64,000 nt of DNA from CAVYEM01 sp963767635 (GTDB lineage Bacteria; Vulcanimicrobiota; Vulcanimicrobiia; Vulcanimicrobiales; Vulcanimicrobiaceae). The stretch is from NCBI GenBank assembly GCA_963767635.1, contig CAVYEM010000001.1:682001-746000 (forward strand), given 5' to 3'. The notes under the pieces were generated by a model that worked only from the letters and a program-made list of their open reading frames with translations, had not been told where the DNA came from and searched no databases. Below are positions 26,557 through 34,134 of the stretch, piece by piece (positions within the stretch are counted from its first letter, which is position 1; every line of letters starts with the position of its first letter). Made by a program: the position numbers and the translations under genes.

Positions 26557-27983
26557 CACGAGCGGTAGACGACCTCCGTCATCATCCCGTCCATCATATG
26601 AATCTCGTTGTGGCAGTGCAACAACCAACGTCCGGGGGGCGCGACCGCTCTGAACCGCCACGTGAGGGTGCCGCCGTACGCGCGAACGAGCGTAGTGTCT
26701 TTGGCCAGCGGGCGCGTCAAGCGGGTTGCGTCCACCTCCTGCAGCTGCAGAACGTGGCCGTGCAGGTGCATGGGGTGGTCCATGTCGGTGGTGTTTCGAA
26801 AGTGTACCTCGATCACGTCGTTGCGGTGCACGTACAGCTTTGGAACGTTAGGAAACGTCTTGCCGTTGAGCGTCCATTTGTTGCTGCCCCAGTCCCCACC
26901 GCCGATCGTAAAATGATACGAGCGCGTGGCGGCTGGCGGCGTAGAGCCGGCGTTCCCACCGGCCTTCTCGTAGGTGAAATACTCCACGCCTTCCAGGCTC
27001 TGCGGACTGCTTGCCGGCGCGGCGTTTTCCATTCCGGCGGTGTACACGACTGCGGACTGTTGATAGGCGAGGGGATCGCTCGAGAGCCCTTGCAGTAACC
27101 ACGCACCCGGCGCCGAGATCGTCGTCCACGCATCGTAGCGTTCGCCCACGCCGACGCGTAGCGCATCCACTTCCAGCGGCCGCGTCAGCGGATTGCCGTC
27201 GGAGTGCGTCACCGTCAGCCGGTGGCCGGCTAACCGGACGTAGCGCGTCTGCGACGGGTTTGCATTCAAAACGCGTAGCCGCACGCGATCGCCCACCTTT
27301 ACGGCCAGCTTCTGCGTTTGCGGATAGGACTGCCCGTTGATGCAATGCGCGGCATACGCGATCTCGTCGCCCATCTTGTCGCCCGGCTTCATCTGCGTCA
27401 GTTCCGGGGAGCCGATGGGATCCGTCATCGGCGCCGTGCTGGTTCCCATCATTGCGGACTGAATCGTCGGCAGTTTCGGAACGTCGTGGAAAACCAGCGC
27501 GAATTCCCGATCGGCCGGTTCGTCGTGCGGATCTTCCACGATGATCAGGCCGAAGAGCCCGCGCGCGAATCCGTCGCTGACGTGATCGTGGTACCAGCGC
27601 GTGCCCGGCGGATCGGGCGAAAATTCGTACAGAAACGATTCGCGATCGGGCACGGCGCTTTGCGTCACGCCTTCCACGCCGTCCATGGCGTTGGGCAGAA
27701 TCATGCCGTGCCAATGGATCGTGCCGGGTTCGCCACTGTTGTTGACGTATTTTGCGCGCAGCCGCTGACCGTACCGCACGCGCAGCACGGGTCCCGGAAT
27801 CGTTCCGTTGAACGCGATGCCGGGAAATGCGATGCCCGGCACCGGCGAGAAGCGCAACGGCGCGGACGTGAGCGTATATTCGACCGTATCGTTTGCCAGC
27901 GCGCGCTGCGAGAGCGGCGCAATCACGGTGGCGACCATCGCGCCGGAGCTCGCGCGCAGGAACGCTCGGCGTTTGAGGATCAT
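26556..27983 (-). CDS. Tat-exported multicopper oxidase, three-domain laccase type
   Basis: ATG 27983 gives the Tat signal KRRAFLRASSGAMVATVIAP. All four copper-ligand clusters are present: TIHWHGM, RWYHDHVS, DHPMHLHGHVLQ and LHCHNEIHMMDGMM, with Met as type 1 ligand. Overall length of about 475 is right for CueO/CumA/laccase-like enzymes, which oxidise Cu(I), Mn(II), Fe(II) or phenolics with O2. The ATG overlaps the cytochrome stop upstream (ATGA), and the stop overlaps the next gene. The enzyme is intact. Substrate cannot be decided. Confidence 0.93.
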   Translation of the reverse strand: MILKRRAFLRASSGAMVATVIAPLSQRALANDTVEYTLTSAPLRFSPVPGIAFPGIAFNGTIPGPVLRVRYGQRLRAKYVNNSGEPGTIHWHGMILPNAMDGVEGVTQSAVPDRESFLYEFSPDPPGTRWYHDHVSDGFARGLFGLIIVEDPHDEPADREFALVFHDVPKLPTIQSAMMGTSTAPMTDPIGSPELTQMKPGDKMGDEIAYAAHCINGQSYPQTQKLAVKVGDRVRLRVLNANPSQTRYVRLAGHRLTVTHSDGNPLTRPLEVDALRVGVGERYDAWTTISAPGAWLLQGLSSDPLAYQQSAVVYTAGMENAAPASSPQSLEGVEYFTYEKAGGNAGSTPPAATRSYHFTIGGGDWGSNKWTLNGKTFPNVPKLYVHRNDVIEVHFRNTTDMDHPMHLHGHVLQLQEVDATRLTRPLAKDTTLVRAYGGTLTWRFRAVAPPGRWLLHCHNEIHMMDGMMTEVVYRS

Positions 27984-29761
27984 TGTCCGACGTTCAAGGG
28001 CACGTCGAGCGACTTGCCGTCGTACTGGACCTTCACGGTCCACGGACCGCCCATCGAAAAGACTACTTTGCCCGTGAAGACGTGCGCGTCGCTCGTGGAT
28101 TGCGCCAGATGCACGACCCGCGTCTGCATCGTGCTCGTTCCCATCTGCATGATCGGAAGAACGCTCACGTCCTTGGGCGGCGTTCCGGGGAAGCGCACGG
28201 AGATCGTTGCTTCATCGGTGGGCGTGGCGGGATCGAACGTCACGACGGGCGTCGCTTCGCCGCTGCCGCCGTCCAGACTCGAGAGGTAGGCCACGATGTC
28301 GTCGACTTGCTGTGACGTGAAGCCGAAATTCGGCATGGGCGCTCGCGGATGCACGATGAAATCGGCGATCTGCGCGCTCGCGAGCCGGTGCTCGATTCCG
28401 TACAGGCTGGGACCGATGGAGCCGCCTTTCAGGCCTGCGCCGTGACAGCCCGCACAGCCGTTGGCCTGCACCAACTTGGCGCCTGCGTTGATATCCCCCG
28501 AGGCAGCCGTTGCGGCGGGTTGCGGACTAGGCGGTGAAGTCGCCGCTGCACTCGCCGCGGGACTCAGGCTCGGCGTTTCGCTCACCGGAGCCAGATGGCT
28601 GTTCGCCAAATACCGCTTGCCGTATTCGTATGGCCCGGCGTAGGCAAAGCGAAAGGCGACTTGCGGACGCGCGCCGGGATAACCCGCGAACTCACTGATG
28701 AGGGCGAGGTTCGGCAGAACGTTATGCGCGAGATCCAACACGACTTGCCGCGAGAGCGTATCGCTTGCCGCAACGTCGTATCGCAGCGCAATGTGATTGC
28801 GCCATCCCATGTCGCGCTCTGCTTCGAAGAAAAAACCGTTGAGCGGAACGCCGGACTCGTCCACGTCCGGATTGGAATCCTCTCCGTGGAAGTACATCGT
28901 TTGATAGTGCCACGCGTTGGTTTGATAGCCGAAATACAGCCCTTCGCGCGTGAAGGCATTGTCGTCGATGAAGGCACCGCTCGCCGAATCCACGGGCGAA
29001 CTCCCACGCATCGCAACCGCCCCCACGCTCCACGGCAACTGCATGCCGCCGTACGAAACGTTGAGGTCGAGCGCACGAGGATTGACGGTGGGATTGTAAT
29101 CGAGCGCATCTCCCGTCGGTCCGCTTCCGGTCAACCACGAAAGGTTGTACATGAACTCGTTCGACATCCCGTTGAAGGCGACGCCCCAGCGGGCGTCGTT
29201 GGGATTAAATTCGTTTTGCCCGGTGGTCTGCGCCGCCAGCAAATAGTCGCTGATGGTCCACGCATGCGCCGGCATGAAGGGGAAGGGCGTGTGGAATTTG
29301 CCGACCTGAAGCGAGTTCGTGCCGTGCAGCAGACCGTTCCACGAAAGCCAGACTTGCTCGGTTTGGCCGATGACGCCCGAATCGATGACGTGCTGCTCGG
29401 CATACCAGGTGAAGTTGCGCCCCAAAAAACCGCCGCCCAGCAGTGAAAGGTCGTCGACCATCGTCGAACCGGGGTGATCTTTATTGGCCAGCAGGGATGT
29501 GATGTAGATCCTGGCCGAAATCGGCAGCGCGCCGTCCTGCAAATGCCGGTTGAGGATTTGGAAGTTGGTCATCATGACGGACATGCCGTAGCGCGTCATG
29601 CCGGGAAACGTCGTGTGACAAGTTTGACACGAAACGCCTTGCCCGTTGGCAAATACCGGGATCGCCTGCGCTGCGTCGGGACGCATCAAAAGAGCGAGCG
29701 CGGCCGCGCATACCACGCGCGCGACCGCACCGATTACGATGGTGTTCCGCGGCCGCGTCAC
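27980..29761 (-). CDS. Outer-membrane cytochrome-barrel fusion with two c-type heme sites
   Basis: A signal peptide is followed by a first heme site SCQTCHTTFPGMTRYG (Cys45, Cys48, His49). About 330 residues of barrel-like sequence rich in aromatic and glycine alternation follow (LGRNFTWYAEQHVIDSG, EGLYFGYQTNAWHYQTMYFH). After a Pro/Ala linker (about 395-420) comes a class I cytochrome c domain (NGCAGCHGAGLKGG, Cys436/Cys439/His440, with Met in RAPMPNFGF). A C-terminal FixH-like beta domain follows (HVFTGKVVFSMGGPWTVKVQ). The N-terminal C-x2-CH plus FP.(L/M)..(F/Y)G pattern occurs in porin-cytochrome proteins. It probably moves electrons across the outer membrane, which is an inference. First gene of the oxidase operon. 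Confidence 0.75.
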   Translation of the reverse strand: MTRPRNTIVIGAVARVVCAAALALLMRPDAAQAIPVFANGQGVSCQTCHTTFPGMTRYGMSVMMTNFQILNRHLQDGALPISARIYITSLLANKDHPGSTMVDDLSLLGGGFLGRNFTWYAEQHVIDSGVIGQTEQVWLSWNGLLHGTNSLQVGKFHTPFPFMPAHAWTISDYLLAAQTTGQNEFNPNDARWGVAFNGMSNEFMYNLSWLTGSGPTGDALDYNPTVNPRALDLNVSYGGMQLPWSVGAVAMRGSSPVDSASGAFIDDNAFTREGLYFGYQTNAWHYQTMYFHGEDSNPDVDESGVPLNGFFFEAERDMGWRNHIALRYDVAASDTLSRQVVLDLAHNVLPNLALISEFAGYPGARPQVAFRFAYAGPYEYGKRYLANSHLAPVSETPSLSPAASAAATSPPSPQPAATAASGDINAGAKLVQANGCAGCHGAGLKGGSIGPSLYGIEHRLASAQIADFIVHPRAPMPNFGFTSQQVDDIVAYLSSLDGGSGEATPVVTFDPATPTDEATISVRFPGTPPKDVSVLPIMQMGTSTMQTRVVHLAQSTSDAHVFTGKVVFSMGGPWTVKVQYDGKSLDVPLNVGQ

Positions 29762-29774
29762 GCCGCTAAACGTT

Positions 29775-30827
29775 TTACCACGTGTCGAAGAAGTGCACGT
29801 TGGGCAGCGAGCTGCCGGTTGGATTACCGGAACCCACCACGACCCAAATAACCTCGTGCGAGTACAGCGGAATCGACGCCGGATCGCCTTGCCACAGCGT
29901 ATACGTGTTGGATAGTGTCGTGCTCGTCTTGGTGTCGCCGCGCGAGAGCTGCCCGGAAGTGTAGATGCTTACCGGCCCCGTGAGTGGTCCCCACTGCGAA
30001 GCGTTGACCTGAATTCCCCAGATGGCAAGGAAATCGCCCAGTGTGTAGAGGGTGCCACGCTGGTCGCCGGAGGGCGCCGTGGCGCTCTCAATATGAATGA
30101 TGCCGCTTGCGTCGTGCGTGTGCATTTCGTAGTAGCAGCCCGGCTTGCTGTGGTCGCTCGGATTGTAGGCGTACTGCGTCCAGTTCGAGATGCCGTTAAA
30201 CGTCCCATCGCCCGATGGGTCTGCAAAACCGAGGCCGTCCGGCAGCGCCGCCTCGGTGCCGTTGTAATAGATGCCCACGAACGCGTGCACGTGGTATCCC
30301 GGGGGATGCGGGCCGCCGTACATTGCGCTCAAACATGGAACGTTGTCAGGACCGATGCTGGTGTTGACGGGGCCGTGGCCCCCGTTCGGATAGTCGCCGT
30401 CGTTCGGCTCTTCACCGACCCCGCCCGGGAACATCGTATCGTCACCGTTGATCTGGCCGTTCCCAGCGCCCCGCGTAATTTTGCTTGGCGTGCTGGAGGG
30501 TTTGGGAGTCGGAGTCGGAGTCGGCGTCGGCGTCGGTTTTGGCGTGGGACTCGGCGTCGGCTTTGGCGTGGGCGTAGGCGTGGGTTTGGTGGTCGCCGAT
30601 GCGGTCGGTGTGGGCGTCGGGGTATGGCCCGGCGTCGCCGAACCGGTCGGACTCGGTTTTGGAGTGGGCGACGGCGTCCCCGTCGCCGGCGGCGGCGCGC
30701 CTCCGCCGGGGGAGCTCGGCGCGACGGTTGGCGGATTGCTGCCGCCGCTGCTGCCGCCTCCGCACGCCGCCAGAATTGAAAACGCGAACACGACGGCCAT
30801 TGCCGGAGTCAGCCGAGCCAAGCGCAT
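29775..30827 (-). CDS. Lipoprotein with long Pro-Thr linker and histidine-rich domain, homologue of 21706-22473
   Basis: The lipobox is ILAAC. About 75 residues of Pro-Thr-rich repeats form a rigid spacer. The C-terminal domain starts near NVPCLSAMYGGPHPPGYHVH and contains CYYEMHTHDASGIIHIE, GTLYTLGDFLAIWG and LTGPVSIYTSG, in the same order as the 21.7-kb protein. The spacer implies that the domain projects from a membrane. It lies 13 bases upstream of the cytochrome gene, on the same strand, so it probably opens the same operon. On the minus strand a weak promoter candidate (TTGCGC, 18 bases, TATAGC) lies in the divergent gap 30828-31072. Confidence 0.75.
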   Translation of the reverse strand: MRLARLTPAMAVVFAFSILAACGGGSSGGSNPPTVAPSSPGGGAPPPATGTPSPTPKPSPTGSATPGHTPTPTPTASATTKPTPTPTPKPTPSPTPKPTPTPTPTPTPKPSSTPSKITRGAGNGQINGDDTMFPGGVGEEPNDGDYPNGGHGPVNTSIGPDNVPCLSAMYGGPHPPGYHVHAFVGIYYNGTEAALPDGLGFADPSGDGTFNGISNWTQYAYNPSDHSKPGCYYEMHTHDASGIIHIESATAPSGDQRGTLYTLGDFLAIWGIQVNASQWGPLTGPVSIYTSGQLSRGDTKTSTTLSNTYTLWQGDPASIPLYSHEVIWVVVGSGNPTGSSLPNVHFFDTW

Positions 30828-31072
30828 AGGGCCCCCAGTAAAGATAAAAATACAAAGCTATAGTATCGTCGCACCGGGCAGCGCAAGAGGTACCAGAGGC
30901 CGGGCTCTGCGGGCCGAACAGATGGTCGCTCGCAGGACCTTTGGCCCGACCCACGCGCGAAGCCCGGCAAACCGTGGGAGAGGTTCAAAAACACATAGGG
31001 CCAAGGGGGCCTTTGGGACACCCGTCTAATACTCGCGACCCCCACGCCCAGAAGTGATGCTCGGAGAACGCC

Positions 31073-31621
31073 ATGAGTGCCCGTTTACCGGTCGAAAACA
31101 GCGATACCGTGAGTCTGGTGTGCGCACTTCTCGTGCGTTATCCGGAAATTGCTTCGATGCGCTGCACGCCGGGTGAAGGCACCGTCCGGTTTTCGTTTGC
31201 GGTGAACGCGCGGCTGGACAAAGCGACGCAGCGCGAGGTCATGGACGCCATCGTCGCGCACGTGGAGGGCTTCTTGGCGCTCACCGGTGACGGCGGCGAG
31301 GTGCGCGTCGAATGTGAGTCCGATCGCCCCACGAGTTTCGTACACGTCACCCGGGATCTGGAAACATTCTGCAAAGATGAACTCGCCATGCTCACCGGTC
31401 TCTTTGCCGAACGCTTCGGGTCTTCGCTGGTGCGAAACCCCGTCCCGGAGGAGCATCCCGACGAAGACCCTGCGCTGCAGGAAGAGCTGGCAGAGTCCGC
31501 CATTGAAGCGTTGCGCGATCCGGCTCAGTCCAAGAGTCTGGTGGGCTTCCGTGAGGAGAAGCACGTCTTGGTCTACTTCTTGAAATCGCAAAAGAAAGCC
31601 AAGGCGTCGGCGCGCAGATAG
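31073..31621 (+). CDS. Conserved-looking cytoplasmic protein upstream of ymdB
   Basis: ATG 31073 follows CGGAGAACG. The 182 residues are hydrophilic with no signal peptide. They begin with an alpha/beta region (VSLVCALLVRYPEIASM, TVRFSFAVN), and later comes a helix-rich acidic segment (DEDPALQEELAESAIEALRD). The end (VGFREEKHVLVYFLKS) is basic. It is followed closely by ymdB, spoVS and a PHP gene and probably belongs to their operon. I recognise no domain. Confidence 0.6.
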   Translation: MSARLPVENSDTVSLVCALLVRYPEIASMRCTPGEGTVRFSFAVNARLDKATQREVMDAIVAHVEGFLALTGDGGEVRVECESDRPTSFVHVTRDLETFCKDELAMLTGLFAERFGSSLVRNPVPEEHPDEDPALQEELAESAIEALRDPAQSKSLVGFREEKHVLVYFLKSQKKAKASARR

Positions 31622-31635
31622 CCGGCACGCTAAGG

Positions 31636-32415
31636 CTGCTGCTCATCGGGGACGTCGTGGGCTCACCCGGCCGCGATGTGCTCAAACGGTGCGTTGGGCT
31701 GGCACGCGATCAACACCACGTCGACGTCTGCATTGCAAATGGCGAGAACGCCGCCGGCGGGTTCGGCTTGACGGCGCAGACCGCCGAAGAGATGTTCGGC
31801 GGCGGCATCGATTTCATTACCAGCGGCAACCACATCTTCGACAAGCGCGAATTCAAATCGTACTTGGATGGAAGCGACCGTGTTATTCGACCGGTGAACT
31901 ACCCGCCCGGCGTTGCCGGACGCGGGATGGGATACGTGCGTGCCGGCGGCGCTACTGTGGGCGTGCTCAACGTGATGGGCCGCACGTTCATGCCGCCGGT
32001 GGACGATCCGTTTCGTGCGGTCGATGCAGCCGTCGCCGAAATCGGACAACGCACGAAGTTGATCGTGGTCGACGTTCATGCCGAGGCCACGAGTGAGAAG
32101 GTTGCGCTGGCGCGATTTCTCGATGGTCGGGTTTCGGCAATCTACGGGACGCACACGCACGTGCAGACGGCAGACGAACACATTTTGCCGGGAGGGACGG
32201 CGTATTTGACGGACGTCGGCATGACGGGGCCGACCGAGGGGGTGATTGGGATGGAGGCCGGCCCGGTGCTGGATCGCTTCATCAGCGGTTTTTCCGAGCG
32301 TTTTTCCGTGCAGAAGGCCGGTAGCAAACAATTCTGCGCCGCCGTTGTAACACTAGATGTGGAGTCCGGCCGCGCTACGGAAATCAAGCGCATCTTTCAA
32401 CGAGGCATACCATGA
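31636..32415 (+). CDS. ymdB: YmdB-type metallophosphoesterase (TIGR00282 family)
   Basis: The di-metal site is clear: LLIGDVVGSPGRD (Asp), IANGENAAGG (Asn/Glu), FITSGNHIFDK (Asn-His), VDVHAEATSEK and YGTHTHVQTAD (His). In Bacillus the enzyme is a cyclic-nucleotide phosphodiesterase affecting sporulation and biofilm genes. Start problem: the only normal start codon, GTG 31657, would cut off the IGD metal ligand. Translation must therefore begin upstream, at a CTG (31636 or 31639) or after an unseen indel. The stop overlaps spoVS (ATGA). Confidence 0.88.
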   Translation: MLLIGDVVGSPGRDVLKRCVGLARDQHHVDVCIANGENAAGGFGLTAQTAEEMFGGGIDFITSGNHIFDKREFKSYLDGSDRVIRPVNYPPGVAGRGMGYVRAGGATVGVLNVMGRTFMPPVDDPFRAVDAAVAEIGQRTKLIVVDVHAEATSEKVALARFLDGRVSAIYGTHTHVQTADEHILPGGTAYLTDVGMTGPTEGVIGMEAGPVLDRFISGFSERFSVQKAGSKQFCAAVVTLDVESGRATEIKRIFQRGIP

Positions 32416-32708
32416 TTCAGGATCCGGAAAAACGCGCGACCGCCAGCGTCTTGAAAGTATCCGCGAAGAGCAATCCGAACTCCGTCGCCGGAGCGCTGGC
32501 CGCCGTGCTGCGCGAGCGGGAAAGCGCCGAACTGCAAGCCGTCGGAGCCGGCGCAATCAATCAGGCGATCAAGGCCGTTGCAATCGCCAGAAGCTATCTC
32601 AAAGCGGCCCAAATCGATTTGCGCTGCGTGCCCTCCTTTATAGATGTGGAGATCAACGGCAACGAGCGTACCGGGATCTCGCTCGCCGTCGAACGCCGCT
32701 CGGCTTGA
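32412..32708 (+). CDS. spoVS: Stage V sporulation protein S (SpoVS/AlbA-like)
   Basis: SpoVS is a small regulator with an Alba-like nucleic-acid-binding fold. The signature is nearly full: LKVSAKSNPNSVAGALAAVL, ELQAVGAGAINQAIKAVAIA and DLRCVPSFIDVEINGNERTG. It overlaps ymdB upstream and the PHP gene downstream (TTGA). In non-sporulating phyla the protein is also common, so its presence is not evidence for spores. Confidence 0.93.
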   Translation: MIQDPEKRATASVLKVSAKSNPNSVAGALAAVLRERESAELQAVGAGAINQAIKAVAIARSYLKAAQIDLRCVPSFIDVEINGNERTGISLAVERRSA

Positions 32709-33511
32709 TCGTCGACTTCCACTCACACACATACGAAAGCGACGGAACGCTCTCGCCCGCTGCGCTTTGCGATCTGATGCGTGCTCGGGGCGTTCGTGTT
32801 TTTTCCATCACCGACCATGACACGCTGCGCGCGTACGGGCAGTTCGATCCGCCTGCGGGGACGCGCGTCGTCACCGGCATCGAGATCAATACGACGTACC
32901 ACGACGGCGAGGTTCACATTCTCGGGTATCGTCTGCCGATGGAGCCCTCACCGATCACGCAAGTGTTGGAAAACAATCGCCGGGCGCGGCGAACGCGTAT
33001 TGGGCGCATCGTGCAACAGCTGCGCGACGCCGGCTACAATATCACGCTCGAGCACGTTGCGGCCGAAGCGACGGAGCACGCGTCGCTAGGCCGTCCTCAC
33101 GTCGGCAAAGCGCTCGTGCGCCTGGGGATCGCATCGGACATCGAGGCCGCATTTCGCGGATTTCTACGGCGTGGCACGCCGGGATACGTTCCATCGACGC
33201 ACATTACGCCGCATGAAGCCATCGACGTCATCAAAGCTTCTGGCGGCATTCCGGTGCTCGCCCACCCGGGCCGTCTGCGCGATTACGCGGTAATCGACGA
33301 ACTTGCCGAGCACGGCTTGCAAGGCTTGGAAGTATTTTATCCGACGCATGAGCGCATGCAAGTCCAGTATTTCCGCGACGTCGCAAAACGGTTGGGATTG
33401 GTCATGACGGCGGGCTCCGATTTTCACGACATTCGATATCACAAGCGCGGCGTCGGCGCAGAGGTCGAGGAAGACGACATTCGCCCGTTTCTGCTATCCT
33501 TGTCACGCTGA
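32705..33511 (+). CDS. PHP-domain phosphoesterase
   Basis: A TTG at 32705 overlaps the spoVS stop and gives a start right before the first metal motif: VDFHSHTYESDGTLSP (HxH). Also present are SITDHDTLRAYG (DH), VVTGIEINT (E), ILGYRLP, HPGRLRD (H), and AGSDFHDIRYH (D-x-H). This is the complete trinuclear PHP set. The insertion between motifs matches the YciV/RnaAM-type enzymes, which remove nucleotides from 5' RNA ends or hydrolyse phosphoadenosine phosphate. The 268-residue length fits. The gene ends within the repeat array. Confidence 0.88.
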   Translation: MIVDFHSHTYESDGTLSPAALCDLMRARGVRVFSITDHDTLRAYGQFDPPAGTRVVTGIEINTTYHDGEVHILGYRLPMEPSPITQVLENNRRARRTRIGRIVQQLRDAGYNITLEHVAAEATEHASLGRPHVGKALVRLGIASDIEAAFRGFLRRGTPGYVPSTHITPHEAIDVIKASGGIPVLAHPGRLRDYAVIDELAEHGLQGLEVFYPTHERMQVQYFRDVAKRLGLVMTAGSDFHDIRYHKRGVGAEVEEDDIRPFLLSLSR

Positions 33512-34127
33512 GCCTGTCGAAGCGTCGTACTTTGTCACGCTGACCCTTCGACTCGCTACGCTGGCTCAGGACTGCGCTTCGCGCAGGCGCTCTTGTCGAA
33601 GCGCCGCACTTTGTCACGCTGACCCTTCGACTCGCTACGCTCGCTCAGGACTGCGCTTCGCGCAGGCGCTCTTGTCGAAGCGCCGCACTTTGTCACGCTG
33701 AGCCTGTCGAAGCGTTTGTCACGCTGACCCTTCGACTCGCTACGCTCGCTCAGGACTGCGCTTCGCGCAGGCGCTGCTGTCGAAGCGCCGCACTTTGTCA
33801 CGCTGAGCCTGTCGAAGCGTCGCTACGCTCGCTCAGGACTGCGCTTCGCGCAGGCGCTCTTGTCGAAGCGTCGCATACGCTCGCTCAGGACTGCGCTTCG
33901 CGCAGGCGCTCTTGTCGAAGCGTCGCATACGCTCGCTCAGGACTGCGCTTCGCGCAGGCGCTCTTGTCGAAGCGTCGCATACGCTCGCTCAGGACTGCGC
34001 TTCGCGCAGGCGCTGCTGTCGAAACGCTTGTCACGCTGACCCGTTTTGTCACGCTGACCCTTCGACTCGCTGCGCTCGCTCAGGACTGCGCTTCGCGCAG
34101 GCGCTGCTGTCGAAGCGCTGCTGCGCG
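33502..34127. repeat. Dense REP-type repeat array with a 52-bp tandem unit
   Basis: This 626-base segment has no gene. It holds eight copies of the core CAGGACTGCGCTTCGCGCAG, which folds on itself (CTGCGC-TTC-GCGCAG). The cores are flanked by TTGTCACGCTGA and TGTCGAAGCG modules that pair as TTCGAC/GTCGAA. Four cores, starting at 33834, 33886, 33938 and 33990, are exactly 52 bases apart and almost identical. Short-form copies (CTGAGCCTGTCGAAGCG) are interspersed. There are no unique spacers. Confidence 0.85.
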
Positions 34128-34134
34128 GCCACCC

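Noticed and set aside
30442..31029. Overlapping ORFs in the Pro-Thr linker region
   Set aside because: Low-complexity repeats keep several frames open. Only the lipoprotein frame has a lipobox and a folded domain.
33834..34041. 52-bp regular repeats that might be a CRISPR array
   Set aside because: Units are contiguous and nearly identical with no unique spacers, no cas genes are nearby, and the core is a REP palindrome.
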